A stretch of DNA of 64,000 bases from JAUIIK01 sp963709995 (GCA_963709995.1 CAVPYN010000002.1:434001-498000), one strand, 5' to 3'. Positions 42,195 to 51,168 are shown, counted from the first letter of the stretch. Notes: generated by a model not told the origin, from the sequence alone. Made by a program: numbers and translations.

Positions 42195-43991
42195 TCAGGC
42201 AACTGGTCCGGCGGGAGGCACCGGCTCCCCCGAGCCCTGGAACGAATGAACCGCATCGAGAATCGTCAGGTACACATTCCCTTCGCCGATCACATCCATC
42301 AGATCGGAGCGGGCCGCCTCGCTCAGCACCGCGAGTCGAACACGCACGATCATAACCTGAATCCCGTTCTTTCGAAGGTCACGCAAGAGATCGGTCAGCC
42401 CTTCAAGGGCCGAAAAGTCGACATCCGTAATCCCTTCGGCGTCCAGGATGATACAACGCACCGGGTCGTCTACTTCATCTCGACGGTGGATCTCATCTCG
42501 CAGGAAGTCCTCAAATCCCTCATGGTTGGCAAAGAACATCAGCCCATCAAGGCGGACGATGAGTAGATTCGGGTACGTTTCAGCACCACTCCAATCTTCG
42601 ACATCACGGAACGTATTGCTCTGATCAACGCGGCCCAGGATTGCAACATTCGGCCGGGATACGCGTCCGATTAGCACCAGAAGTGATAGACCCACCGTGA
42701 TCAGAATACCCTCGGCGATTCCAAACGTGAGCACACCGAGAAGGGTGGCAACGTAGAACCAGATTTCGTACCGGCCGACGTCCCAGATCCGCCTGGCATG
42801 GCTATAGCTGATCATGCTGGAAACAGCGGTGATGATGATTGCCGCCAACACCGTTTCAGGCAAGTCCTCGAAAATGAATGCAAGCGCTACAACAACAATA
42901 ATCACCACAAGGGCGGTCACCATGCCGGCCGCCTGGGTCCGGGCGCCGGCCTCGACGTTGACACTAGATCGCGAAAGGCTACCGTCAACCGGAAAGCCTT
43001 GAAAGATGCCCGCGGCGATGTTCCCACCCCCAACGGCGATCAACTCCTGATCGGGACTAATCTTGTAATGGTGTTCCACTGCATAACCACGAGCGACGGC
43101 GATGCCCTCGACGTATGCAACCAGGCCGATCGCAAATGCCATGGGCGCGAGCGCCTGAAGATCATCCATTGACAAGTCGGTGGGCCAGACAGGAGCCGGA
43201 AAGCCGGTCGGGATGTCGCCCGCAACCTCAACTCCACGGCTTTCGAGGTTGCTGAATGTCATGAGGAGGATACTCCCGAGGACCACGATCAGAGCCGCCG
43301 GCCACAGCGGCCGCAACCGCTCGATCGAGATGATGAGTGCACCGCTTACGATACCGAGCATGAGCGTCCAGTAGTTGGCTTCGTCCAGATCCCGGATGAG
43401 CGACGCGATCTTCGGAAAGAACAGGCCGCTGCCCCCTTCAACCCCAAATAGCTTGGGGAGTTGACCGGCGATGACAATCAGAGCCGCTCCTGCCTTGAAT
43501 CCGGTAATCACCGGCTCCGAGAGAAATGATGCGATGAACCCGAGTCGCAGAACGCCAGCGACGGCCAGAATCACGCCGACCATCAACGCCAGTGTGGCCG
43601 CAATCGTGGCGTATCGACCCGGATCTCCCTGCGCGAGCGGGACAACCGCTGCGGCCGTCATGATTGCGAGCGTTGACGAGGGACCGAACTGGAGATGACG
43701 AGAGGTGCCGATTAGGCCGTAGACAACGAGCGGGACCGTTGCAGCGTACAGCCCTGTGACCGGTGGCAGACCGGCGAGTTGGGCATAGGCCATAGAAGCA
43801 GGAATCACGAGCGCGCCCACGGTTACTCCCGAAACAGCATCCCACCGGAGATACTCCCGCTTGTAGGCAGGTAGCCAGGCAAGAATCGGAATGTACCGGC
43901 GGACGAGCGCAAGCCACGACAGCGAATCACTTCTACCTGCTGGATTCGACAAGCGTCGACCTTGCCTCTCGTAGTTAGTTCGGATCGCCAC
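42195..43991 (-). CDS. SulP family anion transporter with STAS domain
   Basis: A 598-residue inner-membrane transporter. The N-terminal YLRWDAVSGVTVGALVIPAS and QLAGLPPVTGLYAATVPLVVY are the SulP signatures, and 10-14 hydrophobic segments follow. The STAS domain occupies about 460-585 (YPNLLIVRLDGLMFFANHEGF, then ILDAEGITDVDFSALEGLTD with the usual Asp-x-Ser/Thr). SulP proteins move sulfate, bicarbonate or other anions. The sulfatase and FGE genes lie just across the divergent intergenic region, so sulfate is an attractive but unproven substrate. The start is GTG 43991. Confidence 0.9.
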   Translation of the reverse strand: MAIRTNYERQGRRLSNPAGRSDSLSWLALVRRYIPILAWLPAYKREYLRWDAVSGVTVGALVIPASMAYAQLAGLPPVTGLYAATVPLVVYGLIGTSRHLQFGPSSTLAIMTAAAVVPLAQGDPGRYATIAATLALMVGVILAVAGVLRLGFIASFLSEPVITGFKAGAALIVIAGQLPKLFGVEGGSGLFFPKIASLIRDLDEANYWTLMLGIVSGALIISIERLRPLWPAALIVVLGSILLMTFSNLESRGVEVAGDIPTGFPAPVWPTDLSMDDLQALAPMAFAIGLVAYVEGIAVARGYAVEHHYKISPDQELIAVGGGNIAAGIFQGFPVDGSLSRSSVNVEAGARTQAAGMVTALVVIIVVVALAFIFEDLPETVLAAIIITAVSSMISYSHARRIWDVGRYEIWFYVATLLGVLTFGIAEGILITVGLSLLVLIGRVSRPNVAILGRVDQSNTFRDVEDWSGAETYPNLLIVRLDGLMFFANHEGFEDFLRDEIHRRDEVDDPVRCIILDAEGITDVDFSALEGLTDLLRDLRKNGIQVMIVRVRLAVLSEAARSDLMDVIGEGNVYLTILDAVHSFQGSGEPVPPAGPVA

Positions 43992-44161
43992 ATTCGATCA
44001 GTGCCATCGCGAATCGGATATGCAGGTGCGTACGGCCAGATTCGACAACGCGAAATAGTCGCGTACTTCGGACTTGGCTGCAACCGGAGAAGGCTATGAA
44101 ATGCGCTTGCCGGATATGCGTTCGATGGACTTTGAGAAACCGACTTCACCAGAATGATTCG

Positions 44162-44419
44162 TTAGCTCCGAAGTGCAGTTACCTGCTGGACACTCCGTCT
44201 GGTCGTTGAAGCGGCACTTCCGCGCTCCCGAGGCCGCGAACGTGAGTCTGCCAAGCATCCTGATTCCCCAGTTGGTCTGCAACGTGACTGCTCTCCTTTC
44301 CGGCCGACTTGCAGCGATCTTGCTGCTGCGTGCAATAGCCTCCAGACCCTAGCGCTCTTCTCAGACATCTTCAGTCTGATCTTCTCGATCCATTTACCGC
44401 CCCAAGGTGTAAGCGGCAT
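44162..44419 (-). CDS. Possible small protein, doubtful
   Basis: 85 codons with ATG 44419 preceded by AGGAG at a 4-nt spacing. The N-terminal part (MPLTPWGGKWIEKIRLKMSE) looks protein-like, but the C-terminal half is Arg/Ser-rich and unlike a folded domain. An overlapping frame, 44282-44094, encodes a cysteine-bearing peptide (KCRFNDQTECPAGNC). One may be a frameshifted continuation of the other. No family recognised. Confidence 0.25.
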   Translation of the reverse strand: MPLTPWGGKWIEKIRLKMSEKSARVWRLLHAAARSLQVGRKGEQSRCRPTGESGCLADSRSRPRERGSAASTTRRSVQQVTALRS

Positions 44420-44512
44420 GACTCTCCTATACTTGGAGCTGCAATCGGACTTCGACGCATCGACGTTGACATCCTCTGATGAAGGTCCGAATGACGTAGA
44501 AGAGGAGCCAGG

Positions 44513-44545
44513 ATGATGCTATCCGCAACCAGGTGGGACCGTTGA
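44513..44545 (+). CDS. Possible 10-residue leader peptide upstream of FGE
   Basis: ATG 44513 is preceded by GAGGAG (44502-44507) at a 5-nt spacing and encodes MMLSATRWDR before TGA. It ends 20 nt before the FGE start, which has no good ribosome site of its own. Translational coupling is therefore possible. Confidence 0.35.
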   Translation: MMLSATRWDR

Positions 44546-44565
44546 TTCAAGAAATGGCAGTTTAG

Positions 44566-45531
44566 ATGACTGAAGGCAGTTCTTCGATTGTGCCCGAACC
44601 ACCGTTTCCAGGCATGGTCTGGGTGCCAGGCGGGCACTTCAGGATGGGGTCTGATCACCATTACGAGGAAGAAGCTCCCGCCCACTCCGTGCACGTATCA
44701 GGTTTCTGGATGGACAGGTATCCAGTGACGAACGCGGAGTTCCGGCAATTCGTCAAGGCAACTGGGTATGTAACGGTTGCGGAGATCGCGCCGAAGGCGG
44801 AGGACTACCCCGGTGCAATACCCGAAATGTTGGTTCCGGGCGGCCTCGTATTCACCGGCACACCCGGTCCGGTGAGTTTGCACGATTGGTCACAGTGGTG
44901 GGAGTGGGTGCCGGGCGCACAATGGCGTAGCCCCACCGGACCGGGAAGTTCGATCAGCAAGTTGGGTAGACATCCGGTCGTGCAGGTATCCTACGAAGAT
45001 GCCAGCGCATTTGCCGCATGGGCGGGAAAGTCACTCCCCTCGGAGGCTCAGTTTGAGTTCGCGGCGCGTGGCGGACGGGAGGGCACCGAATTCGCATGGG
45101 GAGACGACCTGGAACTTGATGGCGTCCCTATGGCGAACATTTGGCAAGGGCAGTTTCCCTGGCACAATGAACTTCGCGATGGGTATCTGCGCACATCCCC
45201 CGTTGGCAGTTTCCCCTCGAATGACTACGGCCTCTACGACATCATCGGCAATGTCTGGGAGTGGACGACAGACTGGTATCAGCCGAAGCACGAGGGTATG
45301 CAATCTCCATGCTGTGCTCCGGTGAATCCCCGCGGCCCCAGACGCGAGGAGAGCTTCGACCCCAACCAGCCTGAAATAGATATCCCGCGCAAAGTCGTTA
45401 AAGGCGGTTCACACCTCTGCGCCCCGAATTACTGCATGCGCTACCGGCCCCCGGCCCGTCAACCTGAGATGGTCGATACCGCGACCAGCCATATTGGTTT
45501 TCGCTGTATCGTTGCCGCTGCTGAGGATTGA
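44566..45531 (+). CDS. Formylglycine-generating enzyme (sulfatase-modifying factor)
   Basis: A 321-residue SUMF1/FGE-fold protein. MVWVPGGHFRMGSD and GFWMDRYPVTNAEFRQFV open the domain; GLYDIIGNVWEWTTDWY is the family core. The two catalytic copper-binding cysteines C285 and C290 are present in GSHLCAPNYCMRYR, and GFRC closes the domain, which distinguishes a true FGE from EgtB-like or structural relatives. It converts the active-site cysteine of sulfatases to formylglycine with oxygen. A sulfatase with a cysteine-type motif lies 0.9 kb downstream on the same strand. No signal peptide is seen. Confidence 0.93.
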   Translation: MTEGSSSIVPEPPFPGMVWVPGGHFRMGSDHHYEEEAPAHSVHVSGFWMDRYPVTNAEFRQFVKATGYVTVAEIAPKAEDYPGAIPEMLVPGGLVFTGTPGPVSLHDWSQWWEWVPGAQWRSPTGPGSSISKLGRHPVVQVSYEDASAFAAWAGKSLPSEAQFEFAARGGREGTEFAWGDDLELDGVPMANIWQGQFPWHNELRDGYLRTSPVGSFPSNDYGLYDIIGNVWEWTTDWYQPKHEGMQSPCCAPVNPRGPRREESFDPNQPEIDIPRKVVKGGSHLCAPNYCMRYRPPARQPEMVDTATSHIGFRCIVAAAED

Positions 45532-45702
45532 ACGCGTAGCTGCAAAAGCGGCTGCTCGATCTGGGCCCTATGACCAAACTTGCACCATCGCTCTTCGGGG
45601 GCCGAACACAGTCGAAAGGAAATCGTTTTCGGTCGACTCTGGTCGATGCGCTCTGTTCTCGCAATTGAACGATTCTGCTACAGAACTATTGAGAGGCTAC
45701 GT

Positions 45703-46350
45703 ATGTCCGCACAAGATCTCTATGGATCGTTGGCTGATGCCCGAGGATACCGCGCATCTGACTTTTCGCTTGAGATCACGTCGAGCGAAGGGCATGTCCT
45801 GGAACAGATCGATCTTCAGGATGTCGAGTATGTTGGCCGAGACCACGCATCGATAAGCATTCGATTACGAAACGGGACGACCCGAATCTACAGCATATCC
45901 TCAATTGACGACGCCGGTCGGCTGGAGGAACACATACAGGCCAGGCTCCGCCCGGCTCCGGTACGTCCGGCAGCCCCCGCGCCAATGGCGCAGCAATCTG
46001 TTCGCGTTGAGCAAAGATCGCGGTCATCGATGCTGGGGCCGATTCTCGGCGCTGCGCTGTTGATACTCGTTGTCTTGCTCGCGCTCCTCGTCTTCAACGC
46101 CCTCCGTGACGACAACGGCGAAGATGACCCATCGATCTCGCCCACCGAGGAACCGGGCATTGCGCCGACCGACGATCCCGGAACCGCTCCCACCGAGGAA
46201 CCGGCGGCTGAACCAACCGCGGAGCAGGACGCAACACCACAGGCCATGGCGCCGGAGGGGTACTGGTTCGAGAGCGCCCGCAGAGGCGGATCGGTCGAAT
46301 TCGTTCACCTCAAGTGGCAGGGGGATGGATTCTCCGTTCACTTAACTTAG
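45703..46350 (+). CDS. Single-pass membrane protein with acidic Pro/Thr-rich external stalk
   Basis: A 215-residue protein. Residues 1-90 are soluble (ADARGYRASDFSLEITSSEG, then VGRDHASISIRLRNGTTRIY). A transmembrane helix GPILGAALLILVVLLALLVF lies at about 110-129, and the rest is a low-complexity stalk with imperfect repeats of the type EEPGIAPTDDPGTAPTEEPA. The N-terminal domain resembles short beta-barrel RNA- or peptide-binding folds but is not identified. ATG 45703 has GAGAGGC upstream. It lies between FGE and the sulfatase and may be part of that transcription unit. Confidence 0.65.
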   Translation: MSAQDLYGSLADARGYRASDFSLEITSSEGHVLEQIDLQDVEYVGRDHASISIRLRNGTTRIYSISSIDDAGRLEEHIQARLRPAPVRPAAPAPMAQQSVRVEQRSRSSMLGPILGAALLILVVLLALLVFNALRDDNGEDDPSISPTEEPGIAPTDDPGTAPTEEPAAEPTAEQDATPQAMAPEGYWFESARRGGSVEFVHLKWQGDGFSVHLT

Positions 46351-46421
46351 ACTTGTGCGCGACCGAAAAATCTTTGGAGCCTACTCGGGCGTGGTGCGCG
46401 ATGATTTGGAAGTGGAGCCAT

Positions 46422-47915
46422 ATGTCAACACAAGATAGGCCGAATATCCTGGTTCTCTGGGGCGACGACATCGGCTGGTACAACATCAGTCACAACAATC
46501 GCGGCGCTATGGGATACCAAACGCCGAATATTGACCGCATTGCCAGGGAAGGCGTTGATTTCACCGATTACTACGGCCAGCAGAGTTGCACTGCAGGGCG
46601 CTCCGCCTTCATCACCGGCCAGAATCCGATCCGCACCGGCCTGACGAAGGTTGGAATGCCGGGAGCCGAAGGGGGGTTGTATCCAGACGACCCGACCATC
46701 GCCGAACTTCTCAAGCCCCTCGGGTATGTGACCGGACAGTTCGGCAAGAATCACCTCGGTGACCGGGACGAGCACCTACCGACAAACCATGGTTTCGACG
46801 AATTCTATGGGAACCTCTACCACCTGAATGCCGAGGAGGAGCCGGAATCCCCGGACTATCCGTCGGAGCTTGCGGACAGGATGGGGTTTCGCCCGCGTGG
46901 GGTCATCCACTCGTATGCGAATGAGGACGGGACCCAGACTATTGAAGATACCGGCCCGCTGACCCGGAAACGAATGGAGACGATCGACGACGACATTACC
47001 GATCGCACGCTGGCGTTCATGGAGCAGGCGCACACCGATGGCGATCCGTTCTTCATCTGGTGGAACTCCACCCACATGCACTTCCGGACCCACATCCCCG
47101 AAGAGGCTGCAGGAATAAGCGGTCAGGGGTTTTACAACGACGCGATGGTGCTCCATGACCGGGCAGTTGGCAGTCTTCTCAAGAAGCTTGATGAGCTAGA
47201 GATCAGCGACAACACTATCGTTGTCTACTCCACCGACAATGGCCCGCATTACAATACATGGCCGGACGGCGGCATCACCCCCTGGCGCAGCGAGAAGAAC
47301 TCGAACTGGGAAGGTGCGTGGAGAGTCCCTTGCTTCGTGCGCTGGCCAGACAAATTCCCGGCCGGAACTGTGCTGAACGGGATCGTCTCGCACCAGGACT
47401 GGCTTCCCACCCTGCTCGCGGCTGCCGGAGAACCTGGCATCAACGAGAAGTTGCTGAACGGCCACACGGCCGGACGCAAGACCTTCAATGTGCATATTGA
47501 CGGGATCAATATGCTGCCTTATCTCATGGGTCAAGAAGAGAAGAGCCCGCGAGACCACTTCTTCTACGTTAACGATGATGGCGCCCTGGTTGCAATCCGC
47601 ATCCAGGACTGGAAGCTCGTCTTCCAGGAACAGCGCGCGAAGACCCTTGCACTATGGGCCGAGCCATTCATCAGCCTGCGCATTCCAAAGATGTTCAATC
47701 TTCGGCGGGATCCCTTCGAGCGGGCAGACGAGAACTCCAACACCTACTGGGATTGGGTTATCGATCACGCGTTCGCGATTTATCCCGCGCAGAGGATTGT
47801 TGCGGCTCACTTGCAGTCCCTGGTTGAGCATCCACCCAGACAGGAGCCCGCGTCGTTCAATCTGGACAGGGTACTGGAGAATCTTACGGACGCGGCTGGC
47901 GGAGGAATGCACTAG
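46422..47915 (+). CDS. Sulfatase (arylsulfatase type) with C-T-A-G-R active site
   Basis: A 497-residue alkaline phosphatase-superfamily sulfatase. PNILVLWGDDIGW holds the metal-binding aspartates D15 and D16. The formylglycine site is C56 in SCTAGRSAFITGQ; the consensus C-x-P-x-R has Ala in place of Pro here. FGKNHLGD, STDNGPHYNTWPDGG and the C-terminal DWKLVFQEQ are further family blocks. It hydrolyses a sulfate ester of unknown structure. No signal peptide or lipobox is seen, so the enzyme would act in the cytoplasm unless secreted by another route. ATG 46422 has GTGGAG 5 nt upstream; a longer frame reaches back to 46314 inside the preceding gene. Confidence 0.92.
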   Translation: MSTQDRPNILVLWGDDIGWYNISHNNRGAMGYQTPNIDRIAREGVDFTDYYGQQSCTAGRSAFITGQNPIRTGLTKVGMPGAEGGLYPDDPTIAELLKPLGYVTGQFGKNHLGDRDEHLPTNHGFDEFYGNLYHLNAEEEPESPDYPSELADRMGFRPRGVIHSYANEDGTQTIEDTGPLTRKRMETIDDDITDRTLAFMEQAHTDGDPFFIWWNSTHMHFRTHIPEEAAGISGQGFYNDAMVLHDRAVGSLLKKLDELEISDNTIVVYSTDNGPHYNTWPDGGITPWRSEKNSNWEGAWRVPCFVRWPDKFPAGTVLNGIVSHQDWLPTLLAAAGEPGINEKLLNGHTAGRKTFNVHIDGINMLPYLMGQEEKSPRDHFFYVNDDGALVAIRIQDWKLVFQEQRAKTLALWAEPFISLRIPKMFNLRRDPFERADENSNTYWDWVIDHAFAIYPAQRIVAAHLQSLVEHPPRQEPASFNLDRVLENLTDAAGGGMH

Positions 47916-48299
47916 CGAGCCCCCTGTCCATTGTGATTTCGATCTGGCGATGGATCATCAGCCGGAGCTGAAGATCCATCGCGGTGCTGGTAGCGGCGTC
48001 GGCGCCGGCAGGATCGGCGACGGATGGATGGCAGACAACATCATTCGATCAGCGCACCTATCGCGAAGCCAGCTTGATCGGATAGAGCGACACCGCGCCC
48101 GAAGTATGGTATAAGAGCCAGTCGTGCGGTGACGAAGCGGTGGTCGCTATCGATCAGCCACCGCCACGGGCAATTCGATGAAGGGGTGACAATCTTCATC
48201 AGTCAGCGGCGCTGAAGACGGTTCAACGCTGGAAAACTGAACTCGAACGACCATGGGTCGCTGTAGATCGAATCTCGGATTAATCGAAAGTTGGCGGAA
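47916..48299. other. Intergenic region after the sulfatase
   Basis: About 380 nt without a credible gene. It starts with a terminator-like hairpin (47947-47982). The rest shows nothing recognisable. Confidence 0.45.
47947..47982 (+). terminator. Terminator-like hairpin after the sulfatase gene
   Basis: GCGATGGATC (47947-47956) pairs exactly with GATCCATCGC (47973-47982) around a 16-nt loop, 31 nt past the sulfatase stop. No T-run follows. Confidence 0.55.
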
Positions 48300-48596
48300 A
48301 TGTGCTGCTTGCTAACTACAATGGTGTTTCTCGGCCCTCGAATGGCGATCCTTGTCTGGTGGTTGCTCGATCAAAATCGCTTTGAACGGATATTTGACAC
48401 GTTCTTCTGGCCATTCCTGGGATTTATATTCCTTCCATGGACGACCCTGATGTACGTCGCCGTTGGCATCGGCGGCGTGCAAGGGTTCGACTGGATCTGG
48501 ATCGCACTCGCGGTCTTTGCTGATATGGCGATGTGGAGCGGCGGCGGCTACGGAAATCGTGCTCGTGGCATGGAGTACGCCGACAGGTATCGTTAG
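48300..48596 (+). CDS. Small conserved membrane protein
   Basis: A 98-residue protein with hydrophobic segments MVFLGPRMAILVWWLL and PFLGFIFLPWTTLMYVAVG, a third at DWIWIALAVFADMAMW, and a final GGGYGNRAR. This outline recurs in short unnamed membrane proteins of Chloroflexota and Actinobacteria; the function is unknown. The start could be ATG 48300, ATG 48330 or TTG 48291; none has a strong ribosome site. A strong terminator follows 10 nt after the stop. Confidence 0.7.
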   Translation: MCCLLTTMVFLGPRMAILVWWLLDQNRFERIFDTFFWPFLGFIFLPWTTLMYVAVGIGGVQGFDWIWIALAVFADMAMWSGGGYGNRARGMEYADRYR

Positions 48597-49033
48597 GCTC
48601 CGATCTCCTGCCAGGCGCTGATGCGCCTGGCAGGTTCCGCCGCTCCAATCGCTCCCAAATTACTGACTACCAGTCATGATCCGCGCTTCGGATGTCGGGA
48701 GTTGGACCAATCAACGAATTCATCCCGACGCAAGAGTTCCACTACCGTTGCCTGCAGCGTCCAATCGACCACTACACACGCTTGAATCCAGTTCTCCGCA
48801 GATGACTAGTGGCCCTGTCGAGGACAACTTTGGATGGTTGGGGAAACACCGCCGCCCGAGCAAAGACGACGGGGACCTTTCAGAAACCAGCGTAGCCTGG
48901 ATCCAACCGCGATGTGCGGTCATAAGCTTTGGCCGCTTGCCCGCCGCTACGCAACATGATCCTGTTCAGACTCGTCCGGACTCGCGAGGGACGTCCGAAG
49001 ATCCGCAGTGCGATGTGGATTCGATTCTTACTG
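48597..49033. other. Intergenic region between the small membrane protein and tRNA-Glu
   Basis: About 440 nt. Apart from the terminator at 48607-48634 nothing is recognised. A plus-strand frame of about 180 codons crosses the tRNA and is not coding. Confidence 0.5.
48607..48634 (+). terminator. Strong terminator hairpin
   Basis: CCTGCCAGGCGC (48607-48618) pairs exactly with GCGCCTGGCAGG (48623-48634) around the loop TGAT: a 12-bp perfect GC-rich stem, 10 nt past the stop of the small membrane protein. Only a TT follows, so it may act without a T-run or with Rho. Confidence 0.8.
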
Positions 49034-49107
49034 TACCCCCAGCGGGATTCGAACCCGCGATCTCCACCTTGAAAGGGTGGCGTCCTCGGCCGCTAGACCA
49101 TGGGGGC
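49034..49107 (-). tRNA. tRNA-Glu (anticodon TTC)
   Basis: On the minus strand a cloverleaf is clear: acceptor GCCCCCA at the 5-prime end pairs with TGGGGGT (one G-T pair), the anticodon stem CCACC/GGTGG holds loop CTTTCAA with anticodon TTC, and the T arm has GGGTTCGAATCCC. CCA is not encoded. It lies 42 nt downstream of comEC on the same strand. Confidence 0.95.
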
Positions 49108-49149
49108 GTGTCGCGCCATCGGCAAGCCTACGTGACCACATATCGGATG

Positions 49150-50607
49150 TCAATTCGACATTGTTGCGAGCAGCCAGAGCACCGCCAGTCCAGCGAACGC
49201 CGAGGCGAAAGCGCGAACGGGTAACTCACCTGCCCATCTCCGAAATTTGAAGATGCCCAGCCGCACCTCCGGCACGAGAGGAGCGGCCAGAGCTGCCAAC
49301 ACCACATAGGCAAGGATCGCAACTCCGGGGCTGGGAGGTGAAAAACGCCAGTACGCCCCGGGTATGCTGCTGATCCCTCTCGCAACTTCCAGGATTGCGC
49401 CAGTTATCAACCAGAGCACTGTCCCGGCCCAGAAGCCCAGGATCGGCACGCTCGAGACAATCGCCACAACCCCCGCCAGCAACGTTGCCGGCAAGATAAG
49501 CGACGCGACCAGGATATTCGCGGGAACCGTCCCCAGGCTGAATGTTCCAAATCGCATCGCGATTAGCGGCGCTGTCGCAACTGCGGCCGCAGACGGGACC
49601 GCCAGCACAAGGAGGACCCTACGGCGGATATTCTCGGCGCGCGTCGCCCAGAAGCCGATGACACCGATGGCGAACATCGAAAGAAAGCTCAGCTGGAATG
49701 AGAGAGATCCAAGAATGTCAGGGTCGAGCATCGCCATCCCGGCGCCGGTTAAGAGGAGCAATGTCAAGAAGTGCGAGGGCCGGCCGATAACGATCGCCAC
49801 CAGCACAAGCGATCCCATCACCGCGCCGCGAACGATTGGCGGCTCAAATCCAACGATCCAGACGTAGATCAGGATCGCTATCACCTGAATGCCGAGAAGG
49901 AGATAGCTGCGCCCCACGAGGGCACGGGTCAGAAGAGCAACGAACCCAATCAGTAAGGCAACGTTCGATCCACTAACCGCCGTGATATGTGACAGTCCGC
50001 TCGCACGCATGGCATCGCGCTCGTCACTCGTCAGTCCGCTGTCGTCGCCAATCAAGAGCCCCAGCGCCAAACTTCCATTCGATCCTGGGGTCCGAAGCAA
50101 AATGCGGTCGCTGATCTGCTGGCGAATCTCGCGCCTGACGACTTCAATTCCATCTGCCCGTTCTCGTATTTTAGCGGACTCCGCGAATATTCTAGTAGCC
50201 CCTGGACCATCGATCTCACCAGTTACGTAAACCAAATCGCCTCGCCCAGCGTCGATGGTCGGAGAAAAGAAGACTCGAGACTCGCGAGGAATCCCATCCG
50301 GCCCCGTCCAGAGGAATCGGGCGTGCAGTCCACTATCGCCCGCGCGCGGATCAGATCCGATTCGACCTTGGAATTGATTGGGATAGGGCGTGTCTAATGT
50401 GGACGCGCTGGCGCCGTCTTGGATTTCTGCCGCGAGCAGGCCACATAGCAGCCCCGCAACGCCAGCTACAAATGCCGGACGAAAAGTCGACGGCGAGAGG
50501 AACACGAATGCGACCATGCACGCCAGCACGGTGACGATTGGAATCGATTTTGATGATTGCGCCGCCCCAACTCCGATCAGGGCGGCAAGACCGTAAGCCA
50601 TTCCCAT
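49150..50607 (-). CDS. comEC: ComEC/Rec2 family competence channel, without metallo-beta-lactamase domain
   Basis: A 485-residue membrane protein for DNA uptake. An N-terminal membrane section is followed by a soluble OB-like part (PNQFQGRIGSDPRAGDSGLH, about 90-180), then the Competence domain: GLLIGDDSGLTSDERDAMRASGLSHITAVSGSNVAL-like order, with LSHITAVSGSNVALLIGFVA, and later hydrophobic helices up to the C-terminus. Family members often carry a C-terminal metallo-beta-lactamase domain of about 250 residues; this protein ends before it, and the short form also occurs in nature. The ATG directly follows the comEA stop, so the two are co-translated. Confidence 0.92.
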   Translation of the reverse strand: MGMAYGLAALIGVGAAQSSKSIPIVTVLACMVAFVFLSPSTFRPAFVAGVAGLLCGLLAAEIQDGASASTLDTPYPNQFQGRIGSDPRAGDSGLHARFLWTGPDGIPRESRVFFSPTIDAGRGDLVYVTGEIDGPGATRIFAESAKIRERADGIEVVRREIRQQISDRILLRTPGSNGSLALGLLIGDDSGLTSDERDAMRASGLSHITAVSGSNVALLIGFVALLTRALVGRSYLLLGIQVIAILIYVWIVGFEPPIVRGAVMGSLVLVAIVIGRPSHFLTLLLLTGAGMAMLDPDILGSLSFQLSFLSMFAIGVIGFWATRAENIRRRVLLVLAVPSAAAVATAPLIAMRFGTFSLGTVPANILVASLILPATLLAGVVAIVSSVPILGFWAGTVLWLITGAILEVARGISSIPGAYWRFSPPSPGVAILAYVVLAALAAPLVPEVRLGIFKFRRWAGELPVRAFASAFAGLAVLWLLATMSN

Positions 50608-51168
50608 TCAGGGCCCGCCAACCACCGCCAGCTCGCGGAACTCGTCAACCATTCGCTTAGAAATCCCCGAAACGTTCGCCAATTCATCAATCGACCTGAA
50701 TGGCCCCTGTTCTGAACGGTATTCGACAATACGCTGTGCGAGCACGGGGCCGACTCCAGGGAGAGCCTCAAGTTCTGAAGATGACGCTGTGTTGATGTCC
50801 AATTGCCAATTGTCTCCAGTGTCCGCTTCAATGAACTCCACGACTACGATGTCGCCGTCGGCAAGTACCGAGTCGGGGTCCGCGACGCCCGCGCCCTCCT
50901 CCACCCCACCGGCGGCTTCGACCGCGTCTGCACGGGTGCTTCCCGCCGGTATGCTGTATACGCCCGGCTGTTTGACCTCGCCTTCCACCTGAGCTCGAAT
51001 GAGATCTTCATCCGGCAGGGGGACCACCTCAATGACCAGAGTGTCCGCTGGGTTCAAGAACAAGGACAGCACAGCCCAGATGGCGAGCGCGCCAACACAA
51101 AAAGTAGCGATGGCCACGGCGTAGGGCACAACGCGTACAGTAGATACTGACCGGCGGATCCATTCCAT
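50608..51168 (-). CDS. comEA: ComEA-like helix-hairpin-helix DNA receptor
   Basis: A 186-residue envelope protein. A single N-terminal membrane anchor (AVAIATFCVGALAIWAVLSL, about 18-37) leads to an SLBB domain (VEGEVKQPGVYSIPAGSTRA, about 60-115). The C-terminal pair of helix-hairpin-helix motifs is at about 125-186: INTASSSELEALPGVGPVLA then GPFRSIDELANVSGISKRMV. It binds incoming DNA outside the membrane and hands it to ComEC. ATG 51168 has GGGGAG 4 nt upstream. It is divergent from mfd. Confidence 0.93.
   Translation of the reverse strand: MEWIRRSVSTVRVVPYAVAIATFCVGALAIWAVLSLFLNPADTLVIEVVPLPDEDLIRAQVEGEVKQPGVYSIPAGSTRADAVEAAGGVEEGAGVADPDSVLADGDIVVVEFIEADTGDNWQLDINTASSSELEALPGVGPVLAQRIVEYRSEQGPFRSIDELANVSGISKRMVDEFRELAVVGGP

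Larger units (their letters stand above)
43992..44565. other. Divergent intergenic region between SulP and FGE genes
   Basis: About 570 nt. It contains a possible small minus-strand ORF (44162-44419) and a possible leader peptide for FGE at 44513-44545, listed separately. No promoter with both boxes was identified. Confidence 0.4.

Noticed and set aside
44465..44470. TTGACA before FGE as a -35 box
   Set aside because: No TATAAT-like hexamer at 16-18 nt downstream.
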